Assembly: GCA_024399065.1 (NCBI GenBank)
Contig: JAKSIB010000019.1
Location: 1-64,000, forward strand
Reading direction: 5' to 3'
Source: Fibrobacter sp.
GTDB taxonomy: Bacteria > Fibrobacterota > Fibrobacteria > Fibrobacterales > Fibrobacteraceae
DNA length: 64,000 bases
In this document: positions 9,472-17,622 of the stretch, piece after piece
Position numbering within the stretch: the stretch's first letter is position 1
How the letters are laid out: every line of letters starts with the position of its first letter
Made by a program: the position numbers and the translations under genes
Notes under the pieces: generated by a model
The model's database searches: none
What the model was told of the DNA's origin: nothing
The model's input: the letters and a program-made list of their open reading frames with translations, nothing else

Positions 9472-10185
9472 ATGGCAGAGAACTACAAAATTCTGATTGT
9501 CGAAGATGAAGAAATCATTCGATTTGGTTTGCAAGACAACTTCGAAATGGAAAACTACACCGTCGAAACTGCGGTCGACGGAGAAGAAGCCATCGAAAAG
9601 GCAGACACATTCCTGCCCCATTTGATTCTTTTGGACTTAATGATTCCCAAAAAGAGTGGCTTTGAAGTTTGCCGATACATCAGGAAGAAACATCCCGAAT
9701 GTCTCATCATCATGCTTACCGCAAAAACAGAAGAAACTAGCAAGGTCGCAGGCCTTGAAATGGGTGCGGACGACTATGTTACAAAGCCGTTCTCCATTCT
9801 GGAACTTTTGGCTCGAGTCAAGGCTTTCCTCCGTCGTTATTCGTCTCAACAGATTCCTGCAGAACCGGTACAGTTGCCGGAATGCCTAGACTTCTTCGAT
9901 ATCCATATTGATATCAAAAAATTTGAAGCGACAAAGAATGGCGTTCCTCTAGACTTGACAAACCGTGAATTTCAGGTTATCAAGTACTTCTGGAACCACA
10001 AGGGTGAAGTAATCACTCGTGAAGAACTCCTTAAAGAAATTTGGGGCTTCACAGATGAAAACATGCCGTCTACAAGAACAATTGACAACCACATCGTCAC
10101 TCTGCGTAAAAAGATCGAGGACGACCAGACAAATCCCAAAATCATCATTTCTGTAAGAGGAGCAGGTTACAAACTCGATGTGTAA
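9472..10185 (+). CDS. OmpR/PhoB-family response regulator
   Basis: A 237-residue DNA-binding regulator. The receiver domain (about 6-118) carries the acidic pair at 11-12, phospho-acceptor D55 in LILLDLMIP, T83 and K105 in VTKPF. The C-terminal half is a winged-helix domain with the typical TNREFQVIKYFWNHKGEVITREEL and RTIDNHIVTLRKKIEDD segments, ending in VRGAGYKLDV. It is the likely partner of the kinase one base upstream. Its last eight bases overlap the start of the beta-propeller gene, so all three should be cotranscribed. Target genes cannot be read from the sequence. Confidence 0.95.
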   Translation: MAENYKILIVEDEEIIRFGLQDNFEMENYTVETAVDGEEAIEKADTFLPHLILLDLMIPKKSGFEVCRYIRKKHPECLIIMLTAKTEETSKVAGLEMGADDYVTKPFSILELLARVKAFLRRYSSQQIPAEPVQLPECLDFFDIHIDIKKFEATKNGVPLDLTNREFQVIKYFWNHKGEVITREELLKEIWGFTDENMPSTRTIDNHIVTLRKKIEDDQTNPKIIISVRGAGYKLDV

Positions 10186-12703
10186 TTCAAAGAACAATTT
10201 TTGGATTACAAGAGCCATTTTCACAATGGCGGTTTTCTGCGCATTCTTTACACCGCAAGCAGCGGCAAGCATTATGGAGTCCTCCATTCAAGAGGCCCTC
10301 TACCTGTTTGAAATGAAAGGGGAAAAATCCGAAGCTATTCGAATTCTGGAAAAAGTCGCAAATAACGGCGATAACGAAGACAAAGAACAAGCCTATTTCT
10401 ATCTCGGAAAAATTCAGGAACTGGCAGGCAACAAGACCTCTTCTAGTTTTTACTACCAGCAAAGTCTCTCCAGAACCACTGATGTGGCAAAAGCATATTG
10501 GCTCTCGGAACGAGAAGCTGCCATCAACCCGCAACCGGAAAATTTGCAAAAGAAGAGCCTTCCAATAAAAGGCGGAATTGTTGCAATTTACGGAACAAAT
10601 CCCGCCATCATCCAATTCAAGGACGGCAGCATTCATAAAATTGAAGACGACAAGTTCGTTTCAATTCAGGTTCCACTTCCAAGCGGCGCAAACATTCTTG
10701 GAATTAACGCAAAAGGAATTTGGTATCAAAGCGAATTTCAGGACTCCCTCTTCTTCATGTCACTTTTTTCTGGAAAAATTCTTCGCAATTATGCCGTTTC
10801 CGCAATTTCCAGTTTCACAGAAAATGGAGACGAAGCTGCAGCAATCTCAGCAAACAGTCTTTTCTTATTCAGCAAGAAAAATTCTGTTTTGCAAATATCC
10901 GACAAATATGATCGTTGTCGTCTTGCAGGGCTCTTTCAAGCAACCAACGAATACGTTCTAGACTGTACGGACAACGCCCTTCATTTTGTCTCGACAGAAG
11001 ACGGATCCGAAACTAAAATCATCGCACAATTCGACATCATACAAAAAATTCTTTTCGACAAGCAGTTCTTATTCCTAACATCGGCAAATAATCTTTATTG
11101 TTACATGCCCAAAATTAGTTCGGCTCCGCTTTGGAAAATCCCTGTCAACAACGTAGAAAGCATACAATCCTTTGAAAACAACGTTGCCGTTCTTGAAGCA
11201 TCCGGAAAAGTAATGCTAGTTGACAAACCCACAGGTTTCGTAAAGTCATCCGTACGAAGTGACGCATCTGCATTGCATCCCTTAGCCCAAGGAACTTTGG
11301 GAATGTTCTCCAGCGAAGGATCCATCATTGCCGTAGACACCCTATTGCGCCCCATCTGGAATTTCAATTTTGCAAAGCCGTTAGTGTTTCCTCCTATTCA
11401 CACAAATGGTAACATATACCTTTATTTTGGAGAAAACAAACTTAGAGCAATCGCACCTCAGTACTATGGAAAAAAAATTCTCTTGTCCGAGGCTCTGGTA
11501 AAAAACGTTGCTCAATTAATTGAAGAAGAACAATGGGAAGACATTCCCCAGCAACTGGACACTTTGTTCACTCTTGAACCAGGTAACGCAGAAGCCTGGT
11601 TCTACAAAGCTCTGTACTTGGAAAAAAACAAAGGGTCAAACAAGGACAAGCAAAAAGCGTGGTCCGAAGCAGTTCGCCTGTCGGCCAGCAACCCTCAAAT
11701 TACGCAATACATTCTCAATCGTTATGGAAAAGCTATTGGTGCAAAGTTTGTAAGCTTGTTGCCGATTTCTCCCAAAACAAAATACCCTCAGTTCTTTAGC
11801 AACAAAAAGAACTTGTTCACAATAGACCCCGCAGCAAATAAACTGCTGTGCGTAAATATTGACAACGGAGAACTCCGCTGGGCTCGAAACCTTGGCAAAC
11901 TCGAAGAATCCCCCGTAGTCGCAAGCAGCGAAAACACACTTATTATCGCTTCCGGCTATGTGATGTCCATTTACGACTTGTCTCGTGACGGAACACCATC
12001 CACAATTCAGTTGCCGGGAAAAGCCTTCGAAGTAAAAGCTATCGATGGATCAATCTACGTTTCCACTTGGAACGGTTTTCTTCTAAAAATCAATGGAAAC
12101 GAAGGCAAGATTGTTTGGTCAAGAAAGATATTCTCTGTACCATTCCTTATGGCAAAAAACAACAGTCTGCTTCACTTGAGCAATCTGGAAGGCGACTTAG
12201 TTGACGTTGACGATGAACTCGGACAAGTAAAGGAAGGATCAACCAGAAAGGTTTCCGGCTCAGTAACCCATATAGCAAGTTCTGATTCCGTTCTCGCCAT
12301 AGCAACGGGAGCCAATAAAATTCACTTGTTCAACATCAAGCATAGCGATAGAAGCTCTACACAGATTCTCTTAGAGTCTTCCGTAACATCCATGTCCATG
12401 ATTAATGATAAAAATGAACAAAAGTTCATTATCGGTTTAGCGGACCAATCCATTTTGCTATACACGACCACTGGAGCACCTATTTGGAAATTCCAGGGCA
12501 AGAATTCCATCTTCACAAAACCTTACGTAAAAGACAGTGAAGCATGGATTGACCAGGGTAACGAAGTCGTATCAATTTCCCTTGCCGATGGCAAAATCGT
12601 ACGAAAATTTAGCACACCAGGTGGTGCCGGATCCCCGTTTGTAACAAACCATACTTTGTTCAGCGCCTCACCCAAACGTCTTCTTTACGGTTTTTCTCTG
12701 TAA
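10178..12703 (+). CDS. Exported TPR / PQQ-type beta-propeller protein
   Basis: An 841-residue protein with an N-terminal signal sequence (hydrophobic stretch about 12-30, ending AAAS). It has a TPR-like helical pair at about 35-95, then two blocks of beta-propeller repeats of PQQ/WD type. The repeats show patterns such as GELRWARNLG, GKIVWSRKIF and GAPIWKFQGK, where a tryptophan closes each blade. A second TPR-like stretch (about 445-520) lies between the propeller blocks. The start overlaps the response regulator by eight bases. No catalytic residues were recognised, so a binding or scaffold role in the periplasm is more likely than an enzyme. It may assist the sensor kinase encoded two genes upstream. 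Confidence 0.6.
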   Translation: MCNSKNNFWITRAIFTMAVFCAFFTPQAAASIMESSIQEALYLFEMKGEKSEAIRILEKVANNGDNEDKEQAYFYLGKIQELAGNKTSSSFYYQQSLSRTTDVAKAYWLSEREAAINPQPENLQKKSLPIKGGIVAIYGTNPAIIQFKDGSIHKIEDDKFVSIQVPLPSGANILGINAKGIWYQSEFQDSLFFMSLFSGKILRNYAVSAISSFTENGDEAAAISANSLFLFSKKNSVLQISDKYDRCRLAGLFQATNEYVLDCTDNALHFVSTEDGSETKIIAQFDIIQKILFDKQFLFLTSANNLYCYMPKISSAPLWKIPVNNVESIQSFENNVAVLEASGKVMLVDKPTGFVKSSVRSDASALHPLAQGTLGMFSSEGSIIAVDTLLRPIWNFNFAKPLVFPPIHTNGNIYLYFGENKLRAIAPQYYGKKILLSEALVKNVAQLIEEEQWEDIPQQLDTLFTLEPGNAEAWFYKALYLEKNKGSNKDKQKAWSEAVRLSASNPQITQYILNRYGKAIGAKFVSLLPISPKTKYPQFFSNKKNLFTIDPAANKLLCVNIDNGELRWARNLGKLEESPVVASSENTLIIASGYVMSIYDLSRDGTPSTIQLPGKAFEVKAIDGSIYVSTWNGFLLKINGNEGKIVWSRKIFSVPFLMAKNNSLLHLSNLEGDLVDVDDELGQVKEGSTRKVSGSVTHIASSDSVLAIATGANKIHLFNIKHSDRSSTQILLESSVTSMSMINDKNEQKFIIGLADQSILLYTTTGAPIWKFQGKNSIFTKPYVKDSEAWIDQGNEVVSISLADGKIVRKFSTPGGAGSPFVTNHTLFSASPKRLLYGFSL

Positions 12704-12817
12704 TATCATAAAAAGACGTGCTTTTTCGCATATTTTTCATGAAGTGTAAAGAAAAATTGGTGGTTTTTTTCATAAAAACACACTAAATTTCATATTAAGT
12801 ATACATATGGAAAAAAG

Positions 12818-14584
12818 ATGAGCTTTACGAAGTTTTTTAATACGTTGTCTTTAGGGACCATCGCTTTCGGAGCCCTTTTCCTCGTTGCTTGCAATGAGGA
12901 GAAAAAAGAGGTCGTGGAAAACGAAGATTCCGAGTACCCCCGCAAAGAAACCCTGTATGTCGGTGGTTTCGACTGGGCACCTCCATCCTCTTTTAACCCG
13001 TTGGACTACGATCCAAACTTCCCCACCGACGGCAACTGCCGTTTGAGCTATGAGGCCTTGTTGGCCTACAACCAGCTTTCTGGTGAACTGGAACCCATGC
13101 TTGCTGACAGCTATGCAGTTAAGGATTCCCTTATTTCCGTGCATCTCGATCCTAGAGCCAAGTGGAGCAACGGCCAACCGGTTACCGTGGATGACGTTGT
13201 CTACACATTCCATATCGACTCTATTCTTCCGACTTCTCGCCATGGAAACTGGAAGTTTCTCAGCAAAGTTACCGCAGATAACGACAACAATGTTTATTTC
13301 CACTTTAGCCAAATCAAGAATCCGCTCATCATCTTGAACGCTATTGCGGAAACATCCATCCTGCCGAAGTCCGTCTTTGAACCGCTGATCCAGAGTGCCA
13401 AGTCCGGCAAGGGCTATGACATGAACAAGATCACCGAGTTCAAGAACGACTCTGTCCAGGTAATCTCCGGTCCTTACAACTTAAAGACCTATTCCCCTGA
13501 ACAGATTGTCTTGGAACGTAATGACAACTACTGGGGCAACGCCAAGTACAATGGAAAAAAGCCCGCTCCCAAGTACATCATTCATTCTCTTTACACAGGC
13601 AACAACCATTTCAATAGCGCGATGAGCAAGGGTAACCTTGACATTTCCGCAGTGTTCCTGCCCCGCATCTGGGACAAGGCTAGAGACAGCATCCGCGCCT
13701 GGAGCCGTAACGAGCCTTACCATCAGCCGGGTTCTATCACAACTCTCTTTATCGAACACCAGAGGGAACCGTTCAATGACGTGGCAATCCGCCGCGCAAT
13801 GATGCACTCCATCAACTTCGAAAAAATCAAATCTCGCGCAGTATCCAACTACACCCCCGCAATCCAGTCCGGTTTCATTCTGCCATTCGGCAACGAAGCC
13901 AAGTACTTTGTTAAGGAAGATGCTGACAAGTACGGTTACAGCTATGATACCGAAAAGGCTAAGGCAATCCTTACTGAAGCAGGCTATAGCTGGAACGCAG
14001 ACGGCAAGTTGTTAGATAAGAAGGGCACTCCGGTTCGCAAGTTCGCCATCGAATGTCCGCAAGGTTGGACCGACTGGGAAGACGCAATCAAGGTCGTCGT
14101 TGAATCCTTCAAGGAAATCGGCCTCTCCGCCGAAGAAAAGTTCGTAGACTACGCTGTATGGGACAAGGATCTTCGTCTCGGCACATTTGACCTTGCCATG
14201 AAGACCCAGACTGCAGAACTTTCTGCAGCAACTCCCTGGAACCGCTTTGAACAAGTTATGGGCAGCAGTTCCTACAAGCCTGTTGGTGAAGAAACCTTCT
14301 CTAACCAGGGACGTTACCAGAACGTGGCAGCAGACAAGCTCATTCTCGAAATTCCGAGTATCACCGACGAAAAGAAGTTGGCGGAAGCTTATCGTGAATT
14401 GAACAAGATCTTTATGGAAACCATTCCGGTTCTGCCGGTGATGTACCGTCCTACGCAGTACTACCAGTTCTCTACTAAGCACTGGACCAACTTCCCCACC
14501 GAAGAAAATCCCTATGCTCCGCCACAGATTCTCATCGTGGCAGCAGGAGTCAAGGCTCTTTGGGGAATCAAGCCCACCAAGTAG
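12818..14584 (+). CDS. ABC-type peptide-binding lipoprotein (SBP family 5)
   Basis: A 588-residue extracytoplasmic solute-binding protein of the OppA/DppA family. A lipoprotein signal ends at LFLVAC with C25 as the lipidated residue. The family core is clear: YEALLAYNQLSGELEPMLADSY, then LDPRAKWSNGQPVTVDDVVYTF, then NDVAIRRAMMHSIN, then AKAILTEAGY. It would deliver oligopeptides or similar solutes to an ABC importer, but no permease or ATPase gene lies beside it. A terminator follows within 30 bases, so it is a single-gene unit here. The substrate is not predictable by eye. Confidence 0.9.
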   Translation: MSFTKFFNTLSLGTIAFGALFLVACNEEKKEVVENEDSEYPRKETLYVGGFDWAPPSSFNPLDYDPNFPTDGNCRLSYEALLAYNQLSGELEPMLADSYAVKDSLISVHLDPRAKWSNGQPVTVDDVVYTFHIDSILPTSRHGNWKFLSKVTADNDNNVYFHFSQIKNPLIILNAIAETSILPKSVFEPLIQSAKSGKGYDMNKITEFKNDSVQVISGPYNLKTYSPEQIVLERNDNYWGNAKYNGKKPAPKYIIHSLYTGNNHFNSAMSKGNLDISAVFLPRIWDKARDSIRAWSRNEPYHQPGSITTLFIEHQREPFNDVAIRRAMMHSINFEKIKSRAVSNYTPAIQSGFILPFGNEAKYFVKEDADKYGYSYDTEKAKAILTEAGYSWNADGKLLDKKGTPVRKFAIECPQGWTDWEDAIKVVVESFKEIGLSAEEKFVDYAVWDKDLRLGTFDLAMKTQTAELSAATPWNRFEQVMGSSSYKPVGEETFSNQGRYQNVAADKLILEIPSITDEKKLAEAYRELNKIFMETIPVLPVMYRPTQYYQFSTKHWTNFPTEENPYAPPQILIVAAGVKALWGIKPTK

Positions 14585-14607
14585 AGCAAATCTTAATTTT
14601 TCTTTTC

Positions 14608-14636
14608 AAAAAACGCCCTTACGGGGCGTTTTTTTT
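14608..14636 (+). terminator. Intrinsic terminator after the peptide-binding lipoprotein gene
   Basis: A 9-bp perfect stem (14610-14618 with 14624-14632) is followed by T residues. It lies 25 bases downstream of the stop codon and ahead of pssA. Confidence 0.85.
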
Positions 14637-14695
14637 GCTTTTCCGCCTAAAAATATCTATTTTTCGCACAGCACTATTTATAGTGGAGGATTTGA

Positions 14696-15502
14696 ATGGG
14701 TAAGACACGTTTTATTTTGCCGAATGCATTTACCAGCATGAATTTTTTGCTTGGTGTATTCGCAATCTGCTGGGTGACTGGCGCTTTCAGTTCTTTTACA
14801 AGTTCCGACCCGATTCGCATGGGCGCTTATTTCATCGTTCTTTGTGCACTTCTCGACAAGCTTGATGGTTTTGCAGCCCGTTTGGTTCACGCAAGTTCCG
14901 AATTCGGCGCACAATTCGATAGCCTTGCTGATTTGATCGCTTTTGGTGTCGCTCCGGCATTTACCGTATTCTTCACCTACAAGACCATCGCCCCGGAATC
15001 TTGGTTCCAGGCCAACGGTGTTCTTTTGATTGTGGTGTTCGCAATCTACGTGCTTTGCGCAGCAATGCGTTTGGCAAAGTACAACGCCTGCGACTCCGAC
15101 ACCTACCACCACCATTTCTCCGGCCTTCCGTCCACCTTCGCAGGTGCAATCAACGCCGTGCTGGTAGTCTATCTCAAGTCCAAGGGAGTCTTCACCGCAG
15201 ACAGTGCCTTGATCTTCGTCCCGCTTTTCGTAATGCTGATTACCGGTCTCCTCATGGTGAGCCCGTTGTTCTTGCCTAAGCTTCAGCCCCGCAAGAACGC
15301 AGCATTCAATACATTCCAGGCTGTCATGATTGTCATTACCTACATCTGCGGTTTCACATTCGTTTCCGAAGGCATCCCCTTCGTTACCGAATACATCTTG
15401 CTCCTGATGGCCAGCTACATTGTCATCGGCTTTGGCATCGGCATTGCAAAGCGCAAGGAAATCATTGCAGAAGCAGAAGCTGAAGCTGCCCAGAAGAAGT
15501 AA
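14696..15502 (+). CDS. pssA: CDP-diacylglycerol-serine O-phosphatidyltransferase
   Basis: Integral membrane enzyme that transfers phosphatidyl from CDP-diacylglycerol to serine, the first step to phosphatidylethanolamine. The CDP-alcohol phosphatidyltransferase signature is complete in DKLDGFAARLVHASSEFG followed by AQFDSLAD: D-x2-D-G-x2-A-R-x8-G-x3-D-x3-D. Several hydrophobic helices follow. At 268 residues it fits the Bacillus-type PssA rather than the E. coli type. A GGAGG site precedes the ATG. The C-terminus ends in a short acidic/lysine tail. It belongs with plsY and gpsA, also in this window, in phospholipid synthesis. Confidence 0.92.
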   Translation: MGKTRFILPNAFTSMNFLLGVFAICWVTGAFSSFTSSDPIRMGAYFIVLCALLDKLDGFAARLVHASSEFGAQFDSLADLIAFGVAPAFTVFFTYKTIAPESWFQANGVLLIVVFAIYVLCAAMRLAKYNACDSDTYHHHFSGLPSTFAGAINAVLVVYLKSKGVFTADSALIFVPLFVMLITGLLMVSPLFLPKLQPRKNAAFNTFQAVMIVITYICGFTFVSEGIPFVTEYILLLMASYIVIGFGIGIAKRKEIIAEAEAEAAQKK

Positions 15503-15522
15503 GTCTTCCGAGAATTTAAAAG

Positions 15523-15553
15523 AGGCTCCTGGTAAAACCAGGGGCTTTTTTTT
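15523..15553. terminator. Intrinsic terminator between pssA and mpaA
   Basis: A 9-bp stem with one G-T pair (15525-15533 with 15537-15545) is followed by eight T on the plus strand. On the minus strand it is followed by a weaker T-rich tract, so it can also serve the convergent gene ending at 15590. Confidence 0.8.
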
Positions 15554-15589
15554 CAACGACTTTGGATTGCAACAGGGCGCGATGTTTTA

Positions 15590-16294
15590 TCACAAAGTTT
15601 GAAGAAGTTCCGCAAAAGATTCGCCAAAGCGATCAAACAAAGCTTCAAGGGACATTCTAGGTAATTCGAGAGTTACGCATTCTAGAGGCGTCCCCGAGGC
15701 GGAACGTTCCTTGCTCCAGGTACCTAGACTTCCGGGCGTAGGATAGCCTATATCAGCCAGCCAAGGCAAGTTGAAGCATTCACACAGACGTTCCACCAAA
15801 GCAGTCCTTTCCGAGGCGTCTACGCAAGCAATTGGAGCATGCATCGACAAGATGGACTTGGGCTGAAGTTTTTGGATTAAATCTACGAGAGCACGGGTTT
15901 CCGGCTCACTGCCGGCTGCAGAACCTGCCGACAAAAGCGTATCTCTTTGAGCCTCTAAAACGGAACGGGAGGAAACCGCATTTGGCGACCAACTTGACGT
16001 AGGGAAATTGCGATTGAGGTCCACCCCATTGGCATTACCGCGGGTCCCTAAGGTCATTCCATCGGGATTTGCACAAAGGACAAAGGCAACATTTTCCAAA
16101 GGTATTGTAAAGGCACGGAGGGCGCGGCTCAAAAGGAACGTCGTTTCCGGCTCTTCGCCATGAATGCCCGCAACCACAAGGATGCGGCATTCACCAGAAC
16201 AAGGAACATAATGCAATGGAGCGCCAAGAACGGAACGGCCATATTCCTTTAGAGGCAAACGTAAGTGTCCACGATTTTCAGGATCAAGCATCAT
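15590..16294 (-). CDS. mpaA: Murein peptide amidase MpaA-like zinc carboxypeptidase
   Basis: A 234-residue M14-family peptidase resembling E. coli MpaA, which cuts the gamma-glutamyl-diaminopimelate bond of murein tripeptide in the cytoplasm. Visible features are the start RGHLRLPLKEYGRS, zinc ligands H45 and E48 in GIHGEEPE, and ANPDG followed by the substrate-binding NGVDLNRNFP. The third zinc ligand is H152 and the catalytic glutamate is E210 in VTLELP. There is no signal peptide, so it is cytoplasmic. It begins seven bases after the stop of a second murein peptidase gene, pointing to joint use in recycling wall peptides. The gene name is by resemblance. Confidence 0.85.
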   Translation of the reverse strand: MMLDPENRGHLRLPLKEYGRSVLGAPLHYVPCSGECRILVVAGIHGEEPETTFLLSRALRAFTIPLENVAFVLCANPDGMTLGTRGNANGVDLNRNFPTSSWSPNAVSSRSVLEAQRDTLLSAGSAAGSEPETRALVDLIQKLQPKSILSMHAPIACVDASERTALVERLCECFNLPWLADIGYPTPGSLGTWSKERSASGTPLECVTLELPRMSLEALFDRFGESFAELLQTL

Positions 16295-16301
16295 TCACAA
16301 C

Positions 16302-16985
16302 CTAGATGAAATACGGGTAGATGTAGTCTTCTGCCAGACGATTCAAATTGTCCAGCAAAGCAGATTTGCATGCGATATCAGTGCGTTCGTAGACGCGACG
16401 GAGCTCCGCCAGAGAGAAGTTTTCCAAGCGTTTTCTAGACGTGGGCAAATGAGCGATATGCCACAGCTCCGGCTGAATTTTTCCGCGACCCGGAACAAAG
16501 ACTCGACTAAAACCAAAGGCTCCCCCAGCATCCATCAACTGCGTCAGCCTCTGATGGAAGGTCGCGAACATGCCGTTGCATTCCGCAGGAGTCAACTGCA
16601 CTTCATAATCTTCGGGACAAGCGTTACCATCCACTACATCCAAGTCGGAACCAAGATGATGACGGCTAGCCCCAGGAAGAGCGGACCATGTAAGAATGGC
16701 GTACATCAACTTTTCTTCGTCGGCAGGACGTTCCATAGGAACCCCGTTAGCATCCAGCAACTTCAATTCACCGGAAGCCTTGCGGTTCCAAATACTCAAC
16801 TGACGTTCAAAGGGCCTATAACCAGATTCCAGGCGAAGAGCGAAGCCATCTTCGGCCAATCGTTCTTTTAATTTGTTATAAAAAGGAAGAACTTCTTTGT
16901 CAACAAAGTAACCATCTACATTGACAAAATCAGAAGATTCTACACTTCTGAATCCGAAACAATCCATCATTGCATTATCGGTCAT
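16302..16985 (-). CDS. VanY-type M15 carboxypeptidase, cytoplasmic
   Basis: A 227-residue zinc peptidase of family M15B. The metal site is readable: S107-x-H109-x2-G-x3-D116 (SRHHLGSDLD) and H176 in PELWHIAH, with E173 as the catalytic acid/base. SGYRPFERQ, a typical substrate-side segment, lies upstream. No signal peptide or membrane helix is present, unlike secreted VanY. This suggests it trims D-Ala from recycled murein tetra- or pentapeptides inside the cell. Its start overlaps the ruvC stop by four bases (ATGA), and mpaA follows seven bases after its stop. LD- versus DD-specificity cannot be told from the sequence. Confidence 0.82.
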   Translation of the reverse strand: MTDNAMMDCFGFRSVESSDFVNVDGYFVDKEVLPFYNKLKERLAEDGFALRLESGYRPFERQLSIWNRKASGELKLLDANGVPMERPADEEKLMYAILTWSALPGASRHHLGSDLDVVDGNACPEDYEVQLTPAECNGMFATFHQRLTQLMDAGGAFGFSRVFVPGRGKIQPELWHIAHLPTSRKRLENFSLAELRRVYERTDIACKSALLDNLNRLAEDYIYPYFI

Positions 16986-17569
16986 TGTATAGTTCCTCCC
17001 ATTTTTTCAATCAAGTCCATCCACTGCTTTGTCGTAGCCTTTTTCTTACGGGAAGCCACTTTGGACTTCTTCTTTGTTGTGCCCGCCAATGCAGCCGCCA
17101 TGGGAGCAGGATTTGCGTGAGTCCACGCAATGGCCAAGGCATCAGACGCATCAAGAGGCAAGTCTCCCCGTTCAATTCCAAGACGGGCAAAAATCATATT
17201 GGCCACTTGTTCCTTCGGGGCGTTACCCGTGCCTGTTACAGCTTGTTTTACGACTGTGGGAGGATATTCATTGTAGGTCATCCCTCGGCGCCTGCATGCC
17301 ACCAGCACTGCACCACGGATATGTCCCAGCACCAAGGCACTTTTAGGATTCTTGTAGAAGAATACTCCTTCCATACTGAGCGCCTCGGGGCGGTACTTAT
17401 CCAGCAGTTTTTCCAGTTCCGTAATGATATGCAACAAGCGGTCTTCCAACGGCTTAGATTCTGAAGCATGAAGAACGCCATACTCCAGAACTTTCGGGCT
17501 ATTTTCACCCGTATCTAAAAAAGCATACCCCGTTGTGATGGAACCAGGGTCAATTCCGAGGATAATCAT
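16982..17569 (-). CDS. ruvC: Holliday junction resolvase RuvC
   Basis: Endonuclease that resolves four-way DNA junctions made by RuvAB. All four acidic catalytic residues are present: D7 (GIDPGS), E67 (SMEGVFF), D140 and D143 (DASDALAIAW). At 195 residues it is slightly longer than usual. The extra part is a lysine-rich stretch (about 164-178) before the C-terminal helix. It starts a minus-strand operon with two murein peptidases, which is an odd partnership, and is divergent from the decayed primase gene at 17623 across 53 bases. ruvA and ruvB are not in the window. Confidence 0.95.
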   Translation of the reverse strand: MIILGIDPGSITTGYAFLDTGENSPKVLEYGVLHASESKPLEDRLLHIITELEKLLDKYRPEALSMEGVFFYKNPKSALVLGHIRGAVLVACRRRGMTYNEYPPTVVKQAVTGTGNAPKEQVANMIFARLGIERGDLPLDASDALAIAWTHANPAPMAAALAGTTKKKSKVASRKKKATTKQWMDLIEKMGGTIQ

Positions 17570-17622
17570 GCTTGAAAAATAAAAAATAAACTAGATTTCA
17601 AAGAGTAAGAAAGGAATCCGTT

